DNA of 64,000 nucleotides from Ariolimax columbianus (lineage: Eukaryota > Mollusca > Gastropoda > Stylommatophora > Arionidae). The translations under genes were made by a program, and so were the position numbers. The stretch covers positions 6,651,641-6,715,640 of the forward strand of contig JAVGWX010000019.1 in the NCBI GenBank assembly GCA_036924085.1, given 5' to 3'. The notes below the pieces were generated by a model. It did not search any database, had not been told where the DNA came from, and was given only the letters and a program-made list of their open reading frames with translations. Shown in pieces: positions 1 to 10,264 of the stretch (positions are counted from its first letter, which is position 1; the number at the start of each line of letters is the position of its first letter).

Positions 1-645
1 TGTTGCGTGGCTGGATAGTGTTTTTCAATTTCTCTCTTTATTTTAACTAGGTAGTGGTAGCTTCCTATCTCTGGTCCTCTGAACAATCTAGCATCCTTTA
101 CATACTTGAAATCAGTTTTCCTCACTATTGCATAGTCCATTACGGATCTTTCATTTCTTGCCGGTTCGCATCTTGTGTAGGCATGGATACTCTTGTGTGG
201 AAACCTTGTATTTGTAATGACAAGGTTTTGCTCTCTGCAGAATCTCAGCAGTCGTTTTCCATTCTCATTTAAGACATCTTCATAATTACCGATCACTCCA
301 TCCGATCTAGAATAGTCGTTTCCAACTCTTGCGTTTAAGTCTTCAAGGATAAGTATTTCATTTTGGCAATAGCCAATGGTGTTTTATGTCAGTGCTCTCC
401 TCTTCGTTTTGTTCATACGCAGTGATGATATCCATTTGACTGTGCTCCTCTTGTAGAATTAGAACCATCAGTCGTTCTGAAATGAACTTCCATCCTTTAA
501 TGTTTGCTTTGTTATTTATGTCCACTATACAGCCAACCCCTGCCCTGGCTGGTTCACTTATGGGAACTCCGCTGTAGTATCTTCTTCTTCTTCGTACGCT
601 GGTTACAGCGATACACTGCAGGCGATATAGAGGCGATGTCACTGG
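1..645 (-). pseudogene. LINE endonuclease (EEP) domain fragment
   Basis: Minus-strand remnant of an apurinic-like endonuclease (EEP) domain from an RTE-type LINE, the enzyme that nicks the target DNA to prime reverse transcription. Reading leftward from about 600, the frame gives GVPISEPARAGVG and later IKGWKFISERLM. After a frameshift near 360 it continues with LNARVGNDYSRSDG, the N-A-R-V-G version of the catalytic GDFNxRxG motif. It then gives NTRFPHKSIHAYTR and ERSVMDYAIVRK, typical of the end of this domain. The leading Gly-Asp is replaced (LEDLNARVG). The fragment runs off the left edge of the window. The domain call is firm; the exact family is not. Confidence 0.75.
582..605 (-). repeat. 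Family R 3'-terminal tag plus (GAA)n remnant
   Basis: Read on the minus strand this is the sequence cagcgtacgaag followed by GAA triplets. It is the same as the 3' terminus of the R elements at 26,940 and 37,615. Only about 20 nt remain, directly beside the endonuclease fragment. It may be an extremely 5'-truncated insertion or a preferred target site. A chance match is possible but unlikely at this length. Confidence 0.4.
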
Positions 646-1220
646 CGATCATCGTACTGTACGACGGCCAGGTATACCCTGGTCCACCTTCTCACATAAT
701 ACTGTTGAAGTATGATAGTCGTTGCTGCAAGCTACCAAAGAAACATAGCTAAGAGTTAACAATTGTGTACGAACTACTTCAAACAACTGAGAACGTGGGG
801 CTTCAAACAACTGAGCACGTGAGGTTTCGAGCAACTGCGCAGTGACATGCTTTCCGGTTGTTCAAGATGGTGGTGGATTCCAATTGACAGTACATAGATC
901 TATACTATTTCAGGATAATTATTAGTGTTTGAGAATCAAGTTGTGTAATAATAACATAGTTGTACTTGTAGCGTACTGTAGCATTCGTATCTTCAAATAG
1001 TGGTATGGTTGTAACAGATAGTTAGTGACTTGATAGAATCAAATAGCGTGGCATTGTGTGTGGTAGTAATATAAAATTTAGTATAGGCCTAGCAGTATTT
1101 AGTGATTCGTTCTTGTAAGTTAAATACCAGTGACATTTGATTTTTTTGGTGTTGCTTTAACAAGTATATATTTTCTTAGGTATTAGTATACATTATTGGC
1201 ATACGGTAATAACTATAATA
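646..1220. other. No recognisable gene; short imperfect repeat
   Basis: No coding region can be supported. Around 775-845 a roughly 27-bp motif (core caaacaactgag) recurs three times with decay. The rest is AT-rich and may be the worn 5' leader of the L element that follows. Confidence 0.4.
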
Positions 1221-1224
1221 ATTA

Positions 1225-2160
1225 GTATGGCCGATGAGACCAGACGAAATGCTATGAAGAAAGGCTAGGTCAGATTGTGTGATGTGTGGCGGCAGTGTTT
1301 GTTCAAGTATTAGTGTATGGTTAGATACAACGTTGGAAGATGGAGGAACATTTATATGTAGGGTGTGGTGCTGACGAGGGACAGGCTCGAATGGAGTGCG
1401 ATATAAAAACGCATCAGCAGAGATTGGAGGAGATTGAAAAGAGGCAAATGGAAATAGAAGAAAAACAGAGAAAATAGAAGGGGGACAATAGACAATAGTG
1501 GAAATTTAAGAAAAAAGCAGCAGTTATATATTCGGGGTGATACAATTAAACCAGATTCAGTTAAGTATGGGTTGGAGAAGGTGATATGATTTGGAAGTAG
1601 GAAATATTTTAGTGAGGCAACAGTTCACATGTTAGAGAGCTGTTCAGATAAGTATACACATATAGGTGAGGGTTCAGTATTTGTAGTAGGAGATTCAATG
1701 ATGATGGAGGTTGGTAGACTTTAGTCTAAACAAGATACGTTTGAAAAAATGAATATTTGGGGAAGAATAATTGAGGACATAGAGGGGAGAAAAAAGAGGA
1801 TAGATGAGAGCAAACAGTCATGTGGTATTGTAAGAAAATAATAATGTAAAGAGTTATGGTACCGACATAATTATGAATTAATACATAAGTCTTATTGGAA
1901 CACTTAAGGAAAACAAGTTCAGAAACGTCACAATGATGGACATTTAAGATAGCCTGGACCCATCTGCGCTATCTAAAGAGTAAGATAATAGGTCTCGACT
2001 TCAGGTTACAGTTGGTGTGCGCGGACATGGGAATATAATTTAATTATGTGAAAGTAGACACACGTAACATGTTAGACAGGAGAGTTTCACATCTACAAGA
2101 TAAACGGCAGCATGTTGTTGGAAAGTATATGTTTAAACCTTGTAGAAATTTAAATTAAAA
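1225..2160 (+). pseudogene. CR1/L2-like LINE ORF1 with esterase domain (family L)
   Basis: Decayed first ORF of a CR1/L2-type LINE, spread over three frames. Near 1,270-1,370 there is a cysteine-bearing N-terminal segment (CVMCGGSVC, then GGTFICRVWC) like the zinc-finger region of these ORF1 proteins. A short charged coiled coil follows (RLEEIEKRQMEIEEKQRK, 1,420-1,470). An SGNH-type esterase domain comes next: VFVVGDSMMMEVG near 1,680 matches the GDS block I. LDFRLQLVCADMG near 2,000 and LDRRVSHLQD near 2,070 match the C-terminal blocks. Many stops show it is dead. In CR1/L2 elements this protein is a nucleic-acid-binding partner of ORF2. Confidence 0.6.
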
Positions 2161-2414
2161 AGGCCTATTAAGTATGAGACTAAATGAAGGCCTACAATGG
2201 AGATATAGAGGATGTAGTCAAAGCGGATAGTTTGGTTCAGGGAAGTGTGAAATAAGTAGTGGAAAAGCCAAATTAAAATTATAAAACAAAGCAAAAAGTG
2301 GAAAAACAAAAAAATTGCAAACTGAAATGTATTTTATGCAAATGTGAGAAGCATAGTAAACAAGAGAAAAATTGCAACTGTATCTAGAAGAAGAAAAAAC
2401 CAGATATACTATGA

Positions 2415-2790
2415 TTAACATAATCATGGACATATGATGACATTGCAGATAGTGAACTTCAAATAGAAGTATATACTTTGTTAAGGAAAGATAATATAGT
2501 TTGAAACAATGCCAAGGGAGGTGGCGTGTTTCTATACTGTTTAAATAATGTTAATATAACGATAAAAAATACTTTTTATCATGTGGTAACAAAAATGAAA
2601 GTGTTATGGGAAAAATATAGTGGAGGTGAAAAGAAAAGAGATTAGAGTATGCTATATATATATATATATATATATATAAGGTCAAAAAGAGCAAGATGAG
2701 GAGCTTGATAGTAGCAAAGCAAAGGCAAATGAGGAAAAACTATCATTAATGGAGGATTTCAACTTTTCAGAAATAGTTGTCAATCACAAG
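2415..2790 (+). pseudogene. CR1/L2-like LINE endonuclease start (family L)
   Basis: 5' part of ORF2 of the same L element, lying just downstream of its ORF1. The frame gives DIADSELQIEVYTLLRKD and then KGGGVFLY, the usual EEP spacing of CR1/L2 elements (TETWL..DxEL..GYxLFRKDR..GGGVxLY). A second piece near 2,730-2,785 reads KLSLMEDFNFSEI, the decayed GDFNFP catalytic motif. A TA repeat at 2,652-2,679 interrupts it. The element is cut off at about 2,790, where unrelated sequence begins, so no RT follows. Confidence 0.6.
2652..2679. repeat. (TA)n microsatellite
   Basis: About 14 uninterrupted TA units inside the L-element endonuclease fragment. Confidence 0.95.
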
Positions 2791-2794
2791 TGAT

Positions 2795-3470
2795 GAAGAC
2801 CATTATCTTTGTTCAGCCGTGTGAACAGTCGTATCTCTTGATGTGTCCGCTGAAATGGGTGACTTGCGCGGTGATTTGGATTAAAGTGAGGAAGAAACTG
2901 CGTCTTTTGTCAACCTCACTCACAGAGCCTAAGCTACCTTTTGCCAGTGGAAAGACATTCATCGAGACGACTGGAGATAGCATAGGATGCAGATTTTGCC
3001 TTAGAGTTACCACCAAAGCCTTTCCGTAAACATGTAACCCGCAGGGTAGAAAGGTGGGAAGGCATCTAACGCAGTTTGTCGTGCCTTTTCGATAACCACA
3101 AGAGGTCGTATGGACTACACTCAGCGTGTGAGTGAGTCTGGCATCTCTCCCCACCTGTATTCAGTCATCATAGTAGCATCTAAAATCCCCAGATGGGATT
3201 TAGTGATTTGAAGATCAAAATGCAGGTGAAGCTATTTTAAGTGACAATGGAAGACATTCTGCAGCAATCAAAGCCTGGTCATCCCAAATAGGTTTCATCA
3301 CAAGCCCATACGTACATACTTGATGTGAACCGACCAGGACATTGTAATCTATTAGTGAGTATGAACGATGTCAAGACCTAGAGAAAACAGTAAACACTTC
3401 GGATGCCTCAAGTAGCTAACATTTCTCGGCAACATTCCACTGATTTTAGGAAACCTCTGGGTAGAGTATG
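2795..3470. other. Unassigned; possible far 5' leader of a T element
   Basis: This stretch is richer in G+C than its surroundings and lies directly before sequence homologous to the 50 kb T-element leader. No protein motif is recognised. A 113-codon open frame on the minus strand (2,813-3,154) is the longest, but it matches nothing I know and is not called as a gene. Confidence 0.3.
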
Positions 3471-3479
3471 GTAAACCCA

Positions 3480-4015
3480 GACAGCACATCCGGAGTGGTA
3501 GCACCTTAGGCGGATGGTTTCAAAATTGCGAACTTACTCCGGCAGCGCATGTCGCTGACCTTTGCATACATTGTCTTTCTTTACATTCCTTTCGATTACA
3601 CCAGTCAGATCGAGAGGGAGATCCTGAAGTTTGGGCAAACCAGGGTCATCATATTTAGCGCCCAGGTTTGCGCCTTCGGAAAGGCCACTGCAACCTCTTG
3701 AATGAGGACACATCTCGGAAGCTGGCATGTTACTGGTTATAGGTCCCAAAATAGTGGGGTAGTAAAGGGGCGCTATGGGTCAGCTTCGAAGGTGGCAGTG
3801 ATCATCGCCTCCAATTAATCGGCGACCGTCTGTCTCATCCGGACAGCCCCTGGTCAGTGGGGTGTCCACTCGCCAACATCTGCCGGCTCCAGTGGATGCC
3901 TGGACCTAAGAGCCTGGAGCAAAGCGCCTGAAGCTTAGAGCCTGGAGCTTAGAGCGTCGAGTATAGAGCCTGGAGATTAGAGCCTGAAGCTTAGTGCATA
4001 TAAGACAAGCAGATG
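3480..4015 (+). mobile_element. 5' leader of LINE family T, copy 1
   Basis: This segment aligns by eye with 50,260-50,680: both share blocks around 'cgagaggg..at.ctg.agttt.gg.caa.cc' and 'gcc.gctccagtgg.tgcctg'. In both places it leads into the same endonuclease ORF, so it is the 5' untranslated leader of family T rather than a gene. No ORF is conserved between the two copies here. Confidence 0.5.
3900..3995 (+). repeat. 15-bp tandem array in the T leader
   Basis: About six copies of a 14-15 bp unit close to 'agagcctggagctt', just before the start of the T endonuclease ORF. The second T copy at 50.7 kb lacks it, so it expanded after the copies separated. Confidence 0.85.
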
Positions 4016-5200
4016 ACAAGAAGACTCCAGCTCTTCGATTTGCAAGCTGGAAAGAGAATACTACGTGTTTAGGCATCTCGGATTATCTTCAGAAGGTTGA
4101 TGATGTCATGAAGACAGCTATCATTGATATAGAGCTCTCTCTATTGAATGCGGACATAGATGCCTTACAGAGGACCGGACGTGTCCCTAGTCTCACACTT
4201 GGAAAGAAAAATTACACTTTTTTTCTGGGAGGGTTGTGAACCTGACTAGTCCAGACAGCATAGTGTTGGCTATCAAAAACACCGTTATGGCCTCGGTCGA
4301 TCTTCCATCGGAGGGCTATGGGAGGTTACTGGTCATGTATATACTCACCGCTAAAGGTCATGCTAATATGATTAGTATCTATGTCCCAACATTGACATCT
4401 CTGGAGAAAGTTAGGGTATCATAGCAATAGATGGCTAGAGGAAATGATCACGAACAGTACCAGGGAAAAAGCAGTCGTGTTTCTCGAAGATGTTAATACT
4501 ATAGTAGGTTGAGACCACGTAGCCTCGCTCACCTACCATGAACTTCATAGTATCGGAATGATAAATGGCAACGTTTATAGGTTGCTAGAGTTGTGCACTC
4601 AATAAGACCTATGTATTACAAATACTTTCTTCAAGCACATTTCGCAACATAAATTAACTTGAAAACACCCTAGGTCACATCGATGGCATCATATCGATTT
4701 GATGGTCACTAGACGTTAAACTAGAAACTCGGTTCTTTCCATTTGAAAATAACACATTGCAGACTGTAACTCAGACTAGACTCTTGTAGGCAACAGGGTA
4801 CGCTTGCTGCCTCGCTCAATGTGTCGCTATTAACAAAGCGTTCATCCCCGCGTCAACACTGCGCAGATAATGATTCGTTCCAAGGTAGAGAGGTTTGTGT
4901 CTGGACTGAATTTTGAACTTCAAAAAAGGATCCGAGTGTGACGCCCCAGTGAAACGTTATGGTACACGATGTTGATAATATAGTATTAGCTAAGTTTGGT
5001 ATGACTAATCACGACTAGTTCAATGCACATCTTAGAAGGATGGATCCAGTAAGTGAGGCCTAACGAGAAATCGTAATCAGTTAAAATGCTCAAATGAGCG
5101 AAGACTTGCTGCCATCAGGAGAGCCTTAGGCGCCAATCACCGATAGACAATGTGCAAACGAGTGCTCGCAGAAACTGTATAAACATCATTTCCTAAATGC
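4015..5200 (+). pseudogene. LINE family T endonuclease, copy 1
   Basis: Decayed EEP endonuclease of a LINE. The frame from 3,994 gives ALRFASWKENTTCLGISD, the N-terminal strand that precedes the catalytic Asn of this family. Then come VLAIKNTVMASVDLPSEGYGR (4,260-4,325) and ISIYVPTLTSLEK (the SAYAPTL motif). Further frames give RLLELCT, then NTFFKHISQHKLT and KHPRSHRWHHIDLM near 4,640-4,700, the signature 'HPRSKHWHQLDLI' block. Multiple frameshifts and stops are present. The ORF ends at about 5,200, where a C element has inserted. The T sequence resumes at about 7,510. Confidence 0.7.
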
Positions 5201-5204
5201 AGAT

Positions 5205-7500
5205 CATCGTGGACTTCGTTTTATCATATTACGGCTAAATGCAACACCGTTTACTATTACAATAATACAGTGCTACACTGCGGACTATGAAGATTGTGAA
5301 ATAGAACCATTATATGATCAAATTCAGAGTCTGATAACGGAAACTTCAGAAAAAGATATTCGTGATCTAGGGTGATTGGAAAGAAAAGATTGGAGAAGAT
5401 GCGGTCTATAACTAACGGGGAACATGTGGCCCATATGGAAACAAAGAAACTATTGACCGGAACGTCATACTCTTAGAATGTGCAAGAAGCTGGTAGTAGC
5501 AAACACGTTCGGGTTAAACAAGCCGTTTAGACGCTGGACATGACTTAACCCAAACAATGAAGTACACAGCTAATTTGACTAAATGCTAGTTCTTCTAGGT
5601 ATAGATCTAGCCTCCACATCGACAAAACGAAACGTTTCCCTAGAGCGGATATATGAAGCGACCACGATCTTGTTATGATGACTATGTGTCTGCGATTGAA
5701 GAGAGTCGCAAAGAAATGTGTGACTAGACTAAAGTTTTACCTGGACAAGCTAAAAGACCCTACAATCATCGAAGTGTTCCAATCAAGGGTGGGATGGAGA
5801 TTTGCTCTACTATTGACTCTTAGAGAGGTAATGGATAACGATACAGTAACACAATCTCTTAAAGAAGCTCTCACAGATACATATATCATGAAATGCCACC
5901 AAAAAAAACACAACAAAAAGCCATGGGCGACCAAAGAAATTCTAGATCTCTGTGATAGAAGAAGGTCACTGAAAATACAAAAATCATCCACCTGATGAGG
6001 TGGGCAGATATAAACAGGACAAGAACGTGATACAACAAAAGATGAGAGAGGCCAAAAAAGCGTGGATATGTGAGCAATGTAAAGACATCGAAGAGCGAGT
6101 AAACATAAATGACGTTAAAAGAGCGACAATGTTGTCAAAGAACTGGTAGCACCAAGACAATGAAGGAACTTTATGGTCCAGGATAAAAGCGGCAAGTGCC
6201 TTCTTGAGAAAAATTACGTACTGGAACGATGGACAGAGTTCTGTTCAGAGTTATACAGCTATGAGGGACCGAAAGAACCTGAGAAAAGAATCTCTCATAC
6301 ACCAACAACTATAGAGGATAACCAACTGATAACGAAGGATTAGGTAACTGCAGCGGTAAAGACATTGAGAAGTAGGAAGGCGGCTGGCGTGGACAGTATA
6401 CCAGAAGAGCTCTTACATGCAGGTGGGAAGGTAGTGCTTGAAGGCCTGACACAAATCGTCATCAAATTATTTACGACATGAAACTGGCCAGACTTATGGA
6501 CCAAGTCAATTGTTATTCCATTACATAAGCCTGGATACCTAAAGCTGTGCCAGAATTACTGCAATATGCCTCATCCGCCACACTAGCAAAGTTATGCTTA
6601 GATTAATCCCCGACCGATTGGAACCCCAAGCAGAGGACATCATCGCTGAAAAACAAGCAGGGTTCAGACAGGAAGAAGCACTACAGAACAACTATTTAGT
6701 TTCAGGCTGCTAAGCGAGAAATATCTAGAACAGCAAGGAAGACGGTATCATAAGCTTGTTGATTTTAAAAGGCCTTTGAAAGTGTATGGCATATAGCACA
6801 ATTGGCAACCATGAGTATACAATAAACAGAACTAGTATAACGGTCCATGAACATCTGTATGACAAGGCGTCCAGCGCAGCTCTTGTGAATGGGAGGCGAG
6901 GCTACTGGTGTCGCACATCAGTTGGTGTAAGACATAGTTGTACAGTGCCTATAACTCTTTTCAATATATTCCTTGAGTGAATTTTGAGTGAGGCACTTGG
7001 AGGTCACGTTGGTACTGTCAATATAGGGGGCCGAATGATTACCAACCTTTATTTTGCAGATGACATCGACAGGTTGGCGGGTTCAGAAGCAGAACTTCAG
7101 GAATTAGTCATAAGGCTCAATAAAACAGCTCTAGACTCTGGTATGTAGATAAATGCTGGAAAGACAACATCAATGACCAACAACGTCGGGGTCTTAAACA
7201 GCAGGATAAAAGCTAATGGTCACGAACTCGAAATGGTTGACCGTTTTACATATCTGGTGTCGATTGTCAGTGAGGAAGGATCAAAATGTGAGGTGTTTAC
7301 CAGAATAAGTGCAAGGCAGAAGAGGCCGGCCCAAAAAGTGGTGGGAGGACAACACAAAAGAATGGACCAACATACTATCAGAAGAGGCGCATGCAGCGAC
7401 CGCTGACAGAGAAGGGTGGCGTGTGCTTGTGAGGATGTCTTCATGTGTGCCCCAACGACCTCACCGGTTACAGGATGACCTGAATTGACCTAACCTGGAC
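5205..7500 (+). mobile_element. 5'-truncated RTE-like LINE (family C) nested in T
   Basis: A C-family element beginning inside its endonuclease (NATPFTITIIQCY near 5,230) and running to its 3' end. It holds a decayed GDWNAKIGEDA motif (5,370-5,400) and the linker ORF 5,675-5,995 (RLKFYLDKLKDPTI, then KKHNKKPWATKEILDLCDRRR). RT follows: SRKAAGVDSIPEELLHAGG near 6,370 and the palm box YFADDIDRLAGSEAEL near 7,050. The C-terminal region includes ANGHELEMVDRFTYL (7,210-7,255) and a worn WEDNxxEW block near 7,350. The 3' terminus (coaaacgacctca-type sequence ending near tgacctgaattgacct) is shared with 46,780-46,880. Several stops and lost palm motifs make it inactive. T sequence flanks it on both sides. 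Confidence 0.75.
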
Positions 7501-7504
7501 TATC

Positions 7505-7850
7505 CTGCAAGATGTAATCCACCCCTGATATATCTGACATATGTGAGAATCAAGAAATGAGATGGTCAGATGGGTGGATCATTATTCTGAGCTCTTTTCA
7601 CGTGAAACGAGTTCCAAGCCATGCACATTTTGGTGTAACTTGAAAGATCGCCATCTCTGGATGATCTTGACAAGGCAATTGACTACGTTTCAAACGGCAA
7701 AGCACCGGGAAGATATATTATCTCACGCAAAGCAACAACATGAGGGAAAGCAGCACTAGCTCAGTCGTTGTTTCATCTCATTTGCCTCTGCTGGAAGGAA
7801 GTAGCAGTCTTCCAAGATGTCAATGTAGCCATCAATGTAAAGTAATGTAA
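7505..7850 (+). pseudogene. LINE family T linker and RT start, copy 1 continued
   Basis: T-element sequence resumes after the nested C element. MVRWVDHYSELFSRE (7,562) is the family's linker motif before RT. A decayed GKAPGK.G block follows near 7,690 (NGKAPGRYI). HLICLCWKEVAVFQDVNVAI (7,770-7,840) matches the RT finger segment seen in the second T copy as LCCEKGAVPQDFRDAI (52,205). The RT palm that should follow is missing. It is replaced at 7,850 by a SINE fragment and unassigned sequence, so the RT is internally deleted. Confidence 0.65.
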
Positions 7851-8010
7851 AGTAAAGTAACCCATAGCATCACTGCCTAGGAGTGTGAGGTGTTAGCGAA
7901 CTCACATTTCAAAGAATCGCCTATTTGTGGGCGGTAGCCATCTCCTCTCCCTGGCCGCTTTTACTTCTCGGACAGAACTGGTACCAATTTCCCACCTTTA
8001 CTTCCCCACC
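7845..8010 (-). mobile_element. SINE 3' body, second copy (minus strand)
   Basis: The reverse complement aligns with the SINE at 9,240-9,395. Shared blocks include 'aaaagcggc.agggagaggagatgg.taccgccc' and 'cgct.acacctcacac', both ending in a gttactt tail. The tRNA-like head is not visible, so this copy is 5'-truncated or its head has decayed. It lies inside the broken RT of the T element. Confidence 0.65.
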
Positions 8011-8181
8011 TGCCTGTAAGAGCTCTGCTGTGATATTGTCCACTCCTTAGTAATACGTTTACAAATCGAGTAATCTGTTTGTTCCCACCATCAGCGTACA
8101 ACACACGAAAGTGATGGTTCAATGTGCAGATCAACCATTGTCTTGAACGATAACAAATCTGGAGGTAGTAAATCACTTCAA

Positions 8182-8455
8182 CAACTTCTGATCTATCATC
8201 ACCGACAATCTCTGATCTATCATCACCGACAACCTCTGATCTATCATCACCGACAACCTCTGATCTGTCATCACCGACAACCTCTGATCTATCATCACCG
8301 ACAACCTCTGATCTATCATCACCGACAACCTCTTATCTATCATCACCGACAAATCTCTGATCTATCATCACCGACAACCTCTGATCTATCATCACCGACA
8401 ACCTCTGATCAATCATCACCGACAACCTCTGATCTATCATCACCGACAACGTTTC
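8182..8455 (+). repeat. 24-bp minisatellite within a LINE RT
   Basis: About 11 tandem copies of a 24-bp unit close to 'ctctgatctatcatcaccgacaac'; one unit is 25 bp and shifts the frame. Reading on into the flank, the last unit passes straight into the T-element coding sequence for the 'STI..D..SLD' motif. The array therefore looks like an expansion of eight of the element's own codons. It is not a CRISPR array, since there are no variable spacers. Confidence 0.95.
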
Positions 8456-9110
8456 ACTGGACACAGCTGGAGAAAAGAATAGGAATGTCCTCGTCAACAA
8501 CTGCCAGGCTCTCACAGAGGGTGTAGAATAACACCTTCTGACCATCTCTATTTCCGTTGTTGTGTACAGATCATGAATAATTACTAACCTACTCTATGGC
8601 AACGACATGCGGTCTCTGCATGTCTCACAAGTAAAAAGGCCAAATACTTGTACATGCACTGCCTGACAACTCATACTTGGCATTTCATTGAGTGACAGAG
8701 TGACTAACAACGAAATGTTGGAACGTGCAAAGATTTCCAGCTTAGTTACGATTGCAGGGAGATGAGGGGAGAGGGGGGGGGGGGCGCTTGGTCACCGTGT
8801 GCAGAATGTTATGTGCCAATACCAACATATACAATTTATGGAGAACTCACCACGGGCAAGCGAAACAAGGGCAGATCCTTGCTTCGCTTTATAGGTGTTT
8901 GTAATCGTGACGTGAAAGCGTTAGATATGAACGCATGCAACTGGGAGAACATTGTAAAAGACAGACCCGGCTAGATGCAGGCTGTGTGCGTTGGTATGCA
9001 GACAAAAGAAGACAGGATAAGTCAATATGCAAACTACAGACATTTGCGGCCAAAATCACGACAATTGTCTGCCCATTCCCTAGCACAAAGACCATTGTCC
9101 TGTCTCTTGA
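8456..9110 (+). pseudogene. LINE family T C-terminal region, copy 1
   Basis: Last part of the T-element ORF2 after the minisatellite. The frame 8,440-8,525 reads SLDT-like sequence, then KRIGMSSSTTARLSQRV, the post-RT 'KRIGKA..TMARLTKRVW' motif. Decayed text follows: NLLYGNDMRSL near 8,590 and SDRVTNNEMLERAKI near 8,695, matching 'DKVPNNEVLERAGI'. At 8,840-8,970 the frame gives YGELTTGKRNKGRSLLRF and DVKALDMNACNWENI, the conserved C-terminal end. A G run at 8,775-8,785 disrupts the frame. RT palm residues are absent because of the upstream deletion. Confidence 0.65.
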
Positions 9111-9150
9111 CTGTCAGGATGCCTATCCAACCAATCATATATATATATAA

Positions 9151-9400
9151 GGTAGGCGGGTAGCGCAGTGGATAGCATGCTGTCTTCGCATCTGAATGGT
9201 CCTGCGTTCATTCCCCAGTTGAGGTGGAAGAGGGCTCTCTGGTCGACACAGCCTATAATAGGTACCCGTTCTATCAGAGAACTAAAAGCGGCGAGGGAGA
9301 GGAGATGGATACCGCCCTCATATAGCCGAACCTTTAAAGATGTGAAATCGCTTACACCTCACACATCTACGGGAGTTAAGCTATGAGTTACTTAAATTTA
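9151..9400 (+). mobile_element. tRNA-derived SINE, copy 1
   Basis: A tRNA-like head carries a Pol III A box (tagcgcagtggatagc, 9,161-9,176) and a degenerate B box (gcgttcattccc, 9,204-9,215) at normal spacing. An unrelated body follows, including 'aaaagcggcgagggagagga'. A second copy of the body lies at 7,845-8,010 on the other strand. Spacing and boxes are the evidence for a SINE rather than a tRNA gene, because no cloverleaf is retained. Confidence 0.75.
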
Positions 9401-9421
9401 CATATATATATACGTAAATAA

Positions 9422-9452
<31 letters not shown>
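9401..9452. repeat. (TA)n-rich microsatellite
   Basis: Interrupted TA repeat directly after the SINE tail. Confidence 0.9.
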
Positions 9453-9840
9453 ATAGTTGTACTATTCGAAATTGCTGGAGGTAGGTGTTCAATGAGGTAA
9501 TATCAGGTCGATACACACAGCGCTTCTTGTATCCAGCATAATAAAACCTATACGTTACAAAAAATGATAAAGCTCCTCCAACGTAAACTTTTTCCTTCTG
9601 CTGTTTGGCCTGTTCAGTATACTCGACACTCCTTGTCGTTCTTCTTACACTGATGCAGTAAACCATCTATTTATTGGATTCCTTAATATGTTTCACCGTA
9701 TTAGAACGTGTGTAAACAATCTTATTTACTCTGATGGTCTTATTTTAACACAAGTTTAGAATGCCGAAGTAAATTATATGATTTTGATCCAGGTAACACA
9801 TAGATGATAACTTTGTCTCAGAAAATGGCGAAGACTGTAG
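9453..9840. other. No recognised gene
   Basis: A minus-strand open frame (9,470-9,666) reads SVEYTEQAKQQKEKVYVGG and further, with near-normal amino-acid composition, but I do not recognise it. It sits next to a TA repeat and an N-family fragment, so a transposon origin is the simplest guess. Confidence 0.3.
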
Positions 9841-10045
9841 ATACTGATGCACATGGAACTCACTTATTGTATGCTCTGCTGTTCCGTCCTGTCCGGTGTT
9901 TCTTTCTGCTGGACCCCCGAATGATGTCTACATCCTGCAAAATGTGCAAGGCTGATTCATCAACTGCAGTGTCGTAATCTATAAGACGATCGGTGATGAA
10001 CTTGAAAATGTCATTAATACCAACTGTCAATGCTGGTGTCTAGAG
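9840..10045 (-). pseudogene. LINE family N C-terminal fragment 1
   Basis: The reverse complement translates to INDIFKFITDRLIDYDTAVD, then ESALHILQDVDIIRGSSRK and HRTGRNSRAYNK. The layout matches the frame at 18,730-18,895 (INDHLLEEDTAIDEAAIH, then GITRGSNGVGHMRR and RVYNQ) and the one at 47,540-47,720. This is the segment after the RNase H domain in an animal LINE family. One short open piece survives, with no start and no RT nearby. Confidence 0.55.
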
Positions 10046-10264
10046 AATTTTTTAAATTTTGTTTTTGCTTAGATGTTTGCCTCACTAGTTTCTACTGGCG
10101 GAGGCGCGCCATTTTCCACCCCAGACCGTAGTCCCTTGGGCGATATCAGGACACATAAACCAATGCTTGGATGCGTGTGTGTATCTGTTTGTACCTAACC
10201 TAGTGTTTTCCGTGTTGCAGGAGTTCATGTCATTTGGTGGTTCTCTCTTTGATCAGTCATGTGA

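Noticed and set aside
2813..3154. 113-codon minus-strand open frame
   Set aside because: No known domain and no conserved partner; it lies in probable LINE leader DNA, so it was not called a gene.
8182..8455. CRISPR-like array
   Set aside because: The units are contiguous with no variable spacers, and the genome is eukaryotic.
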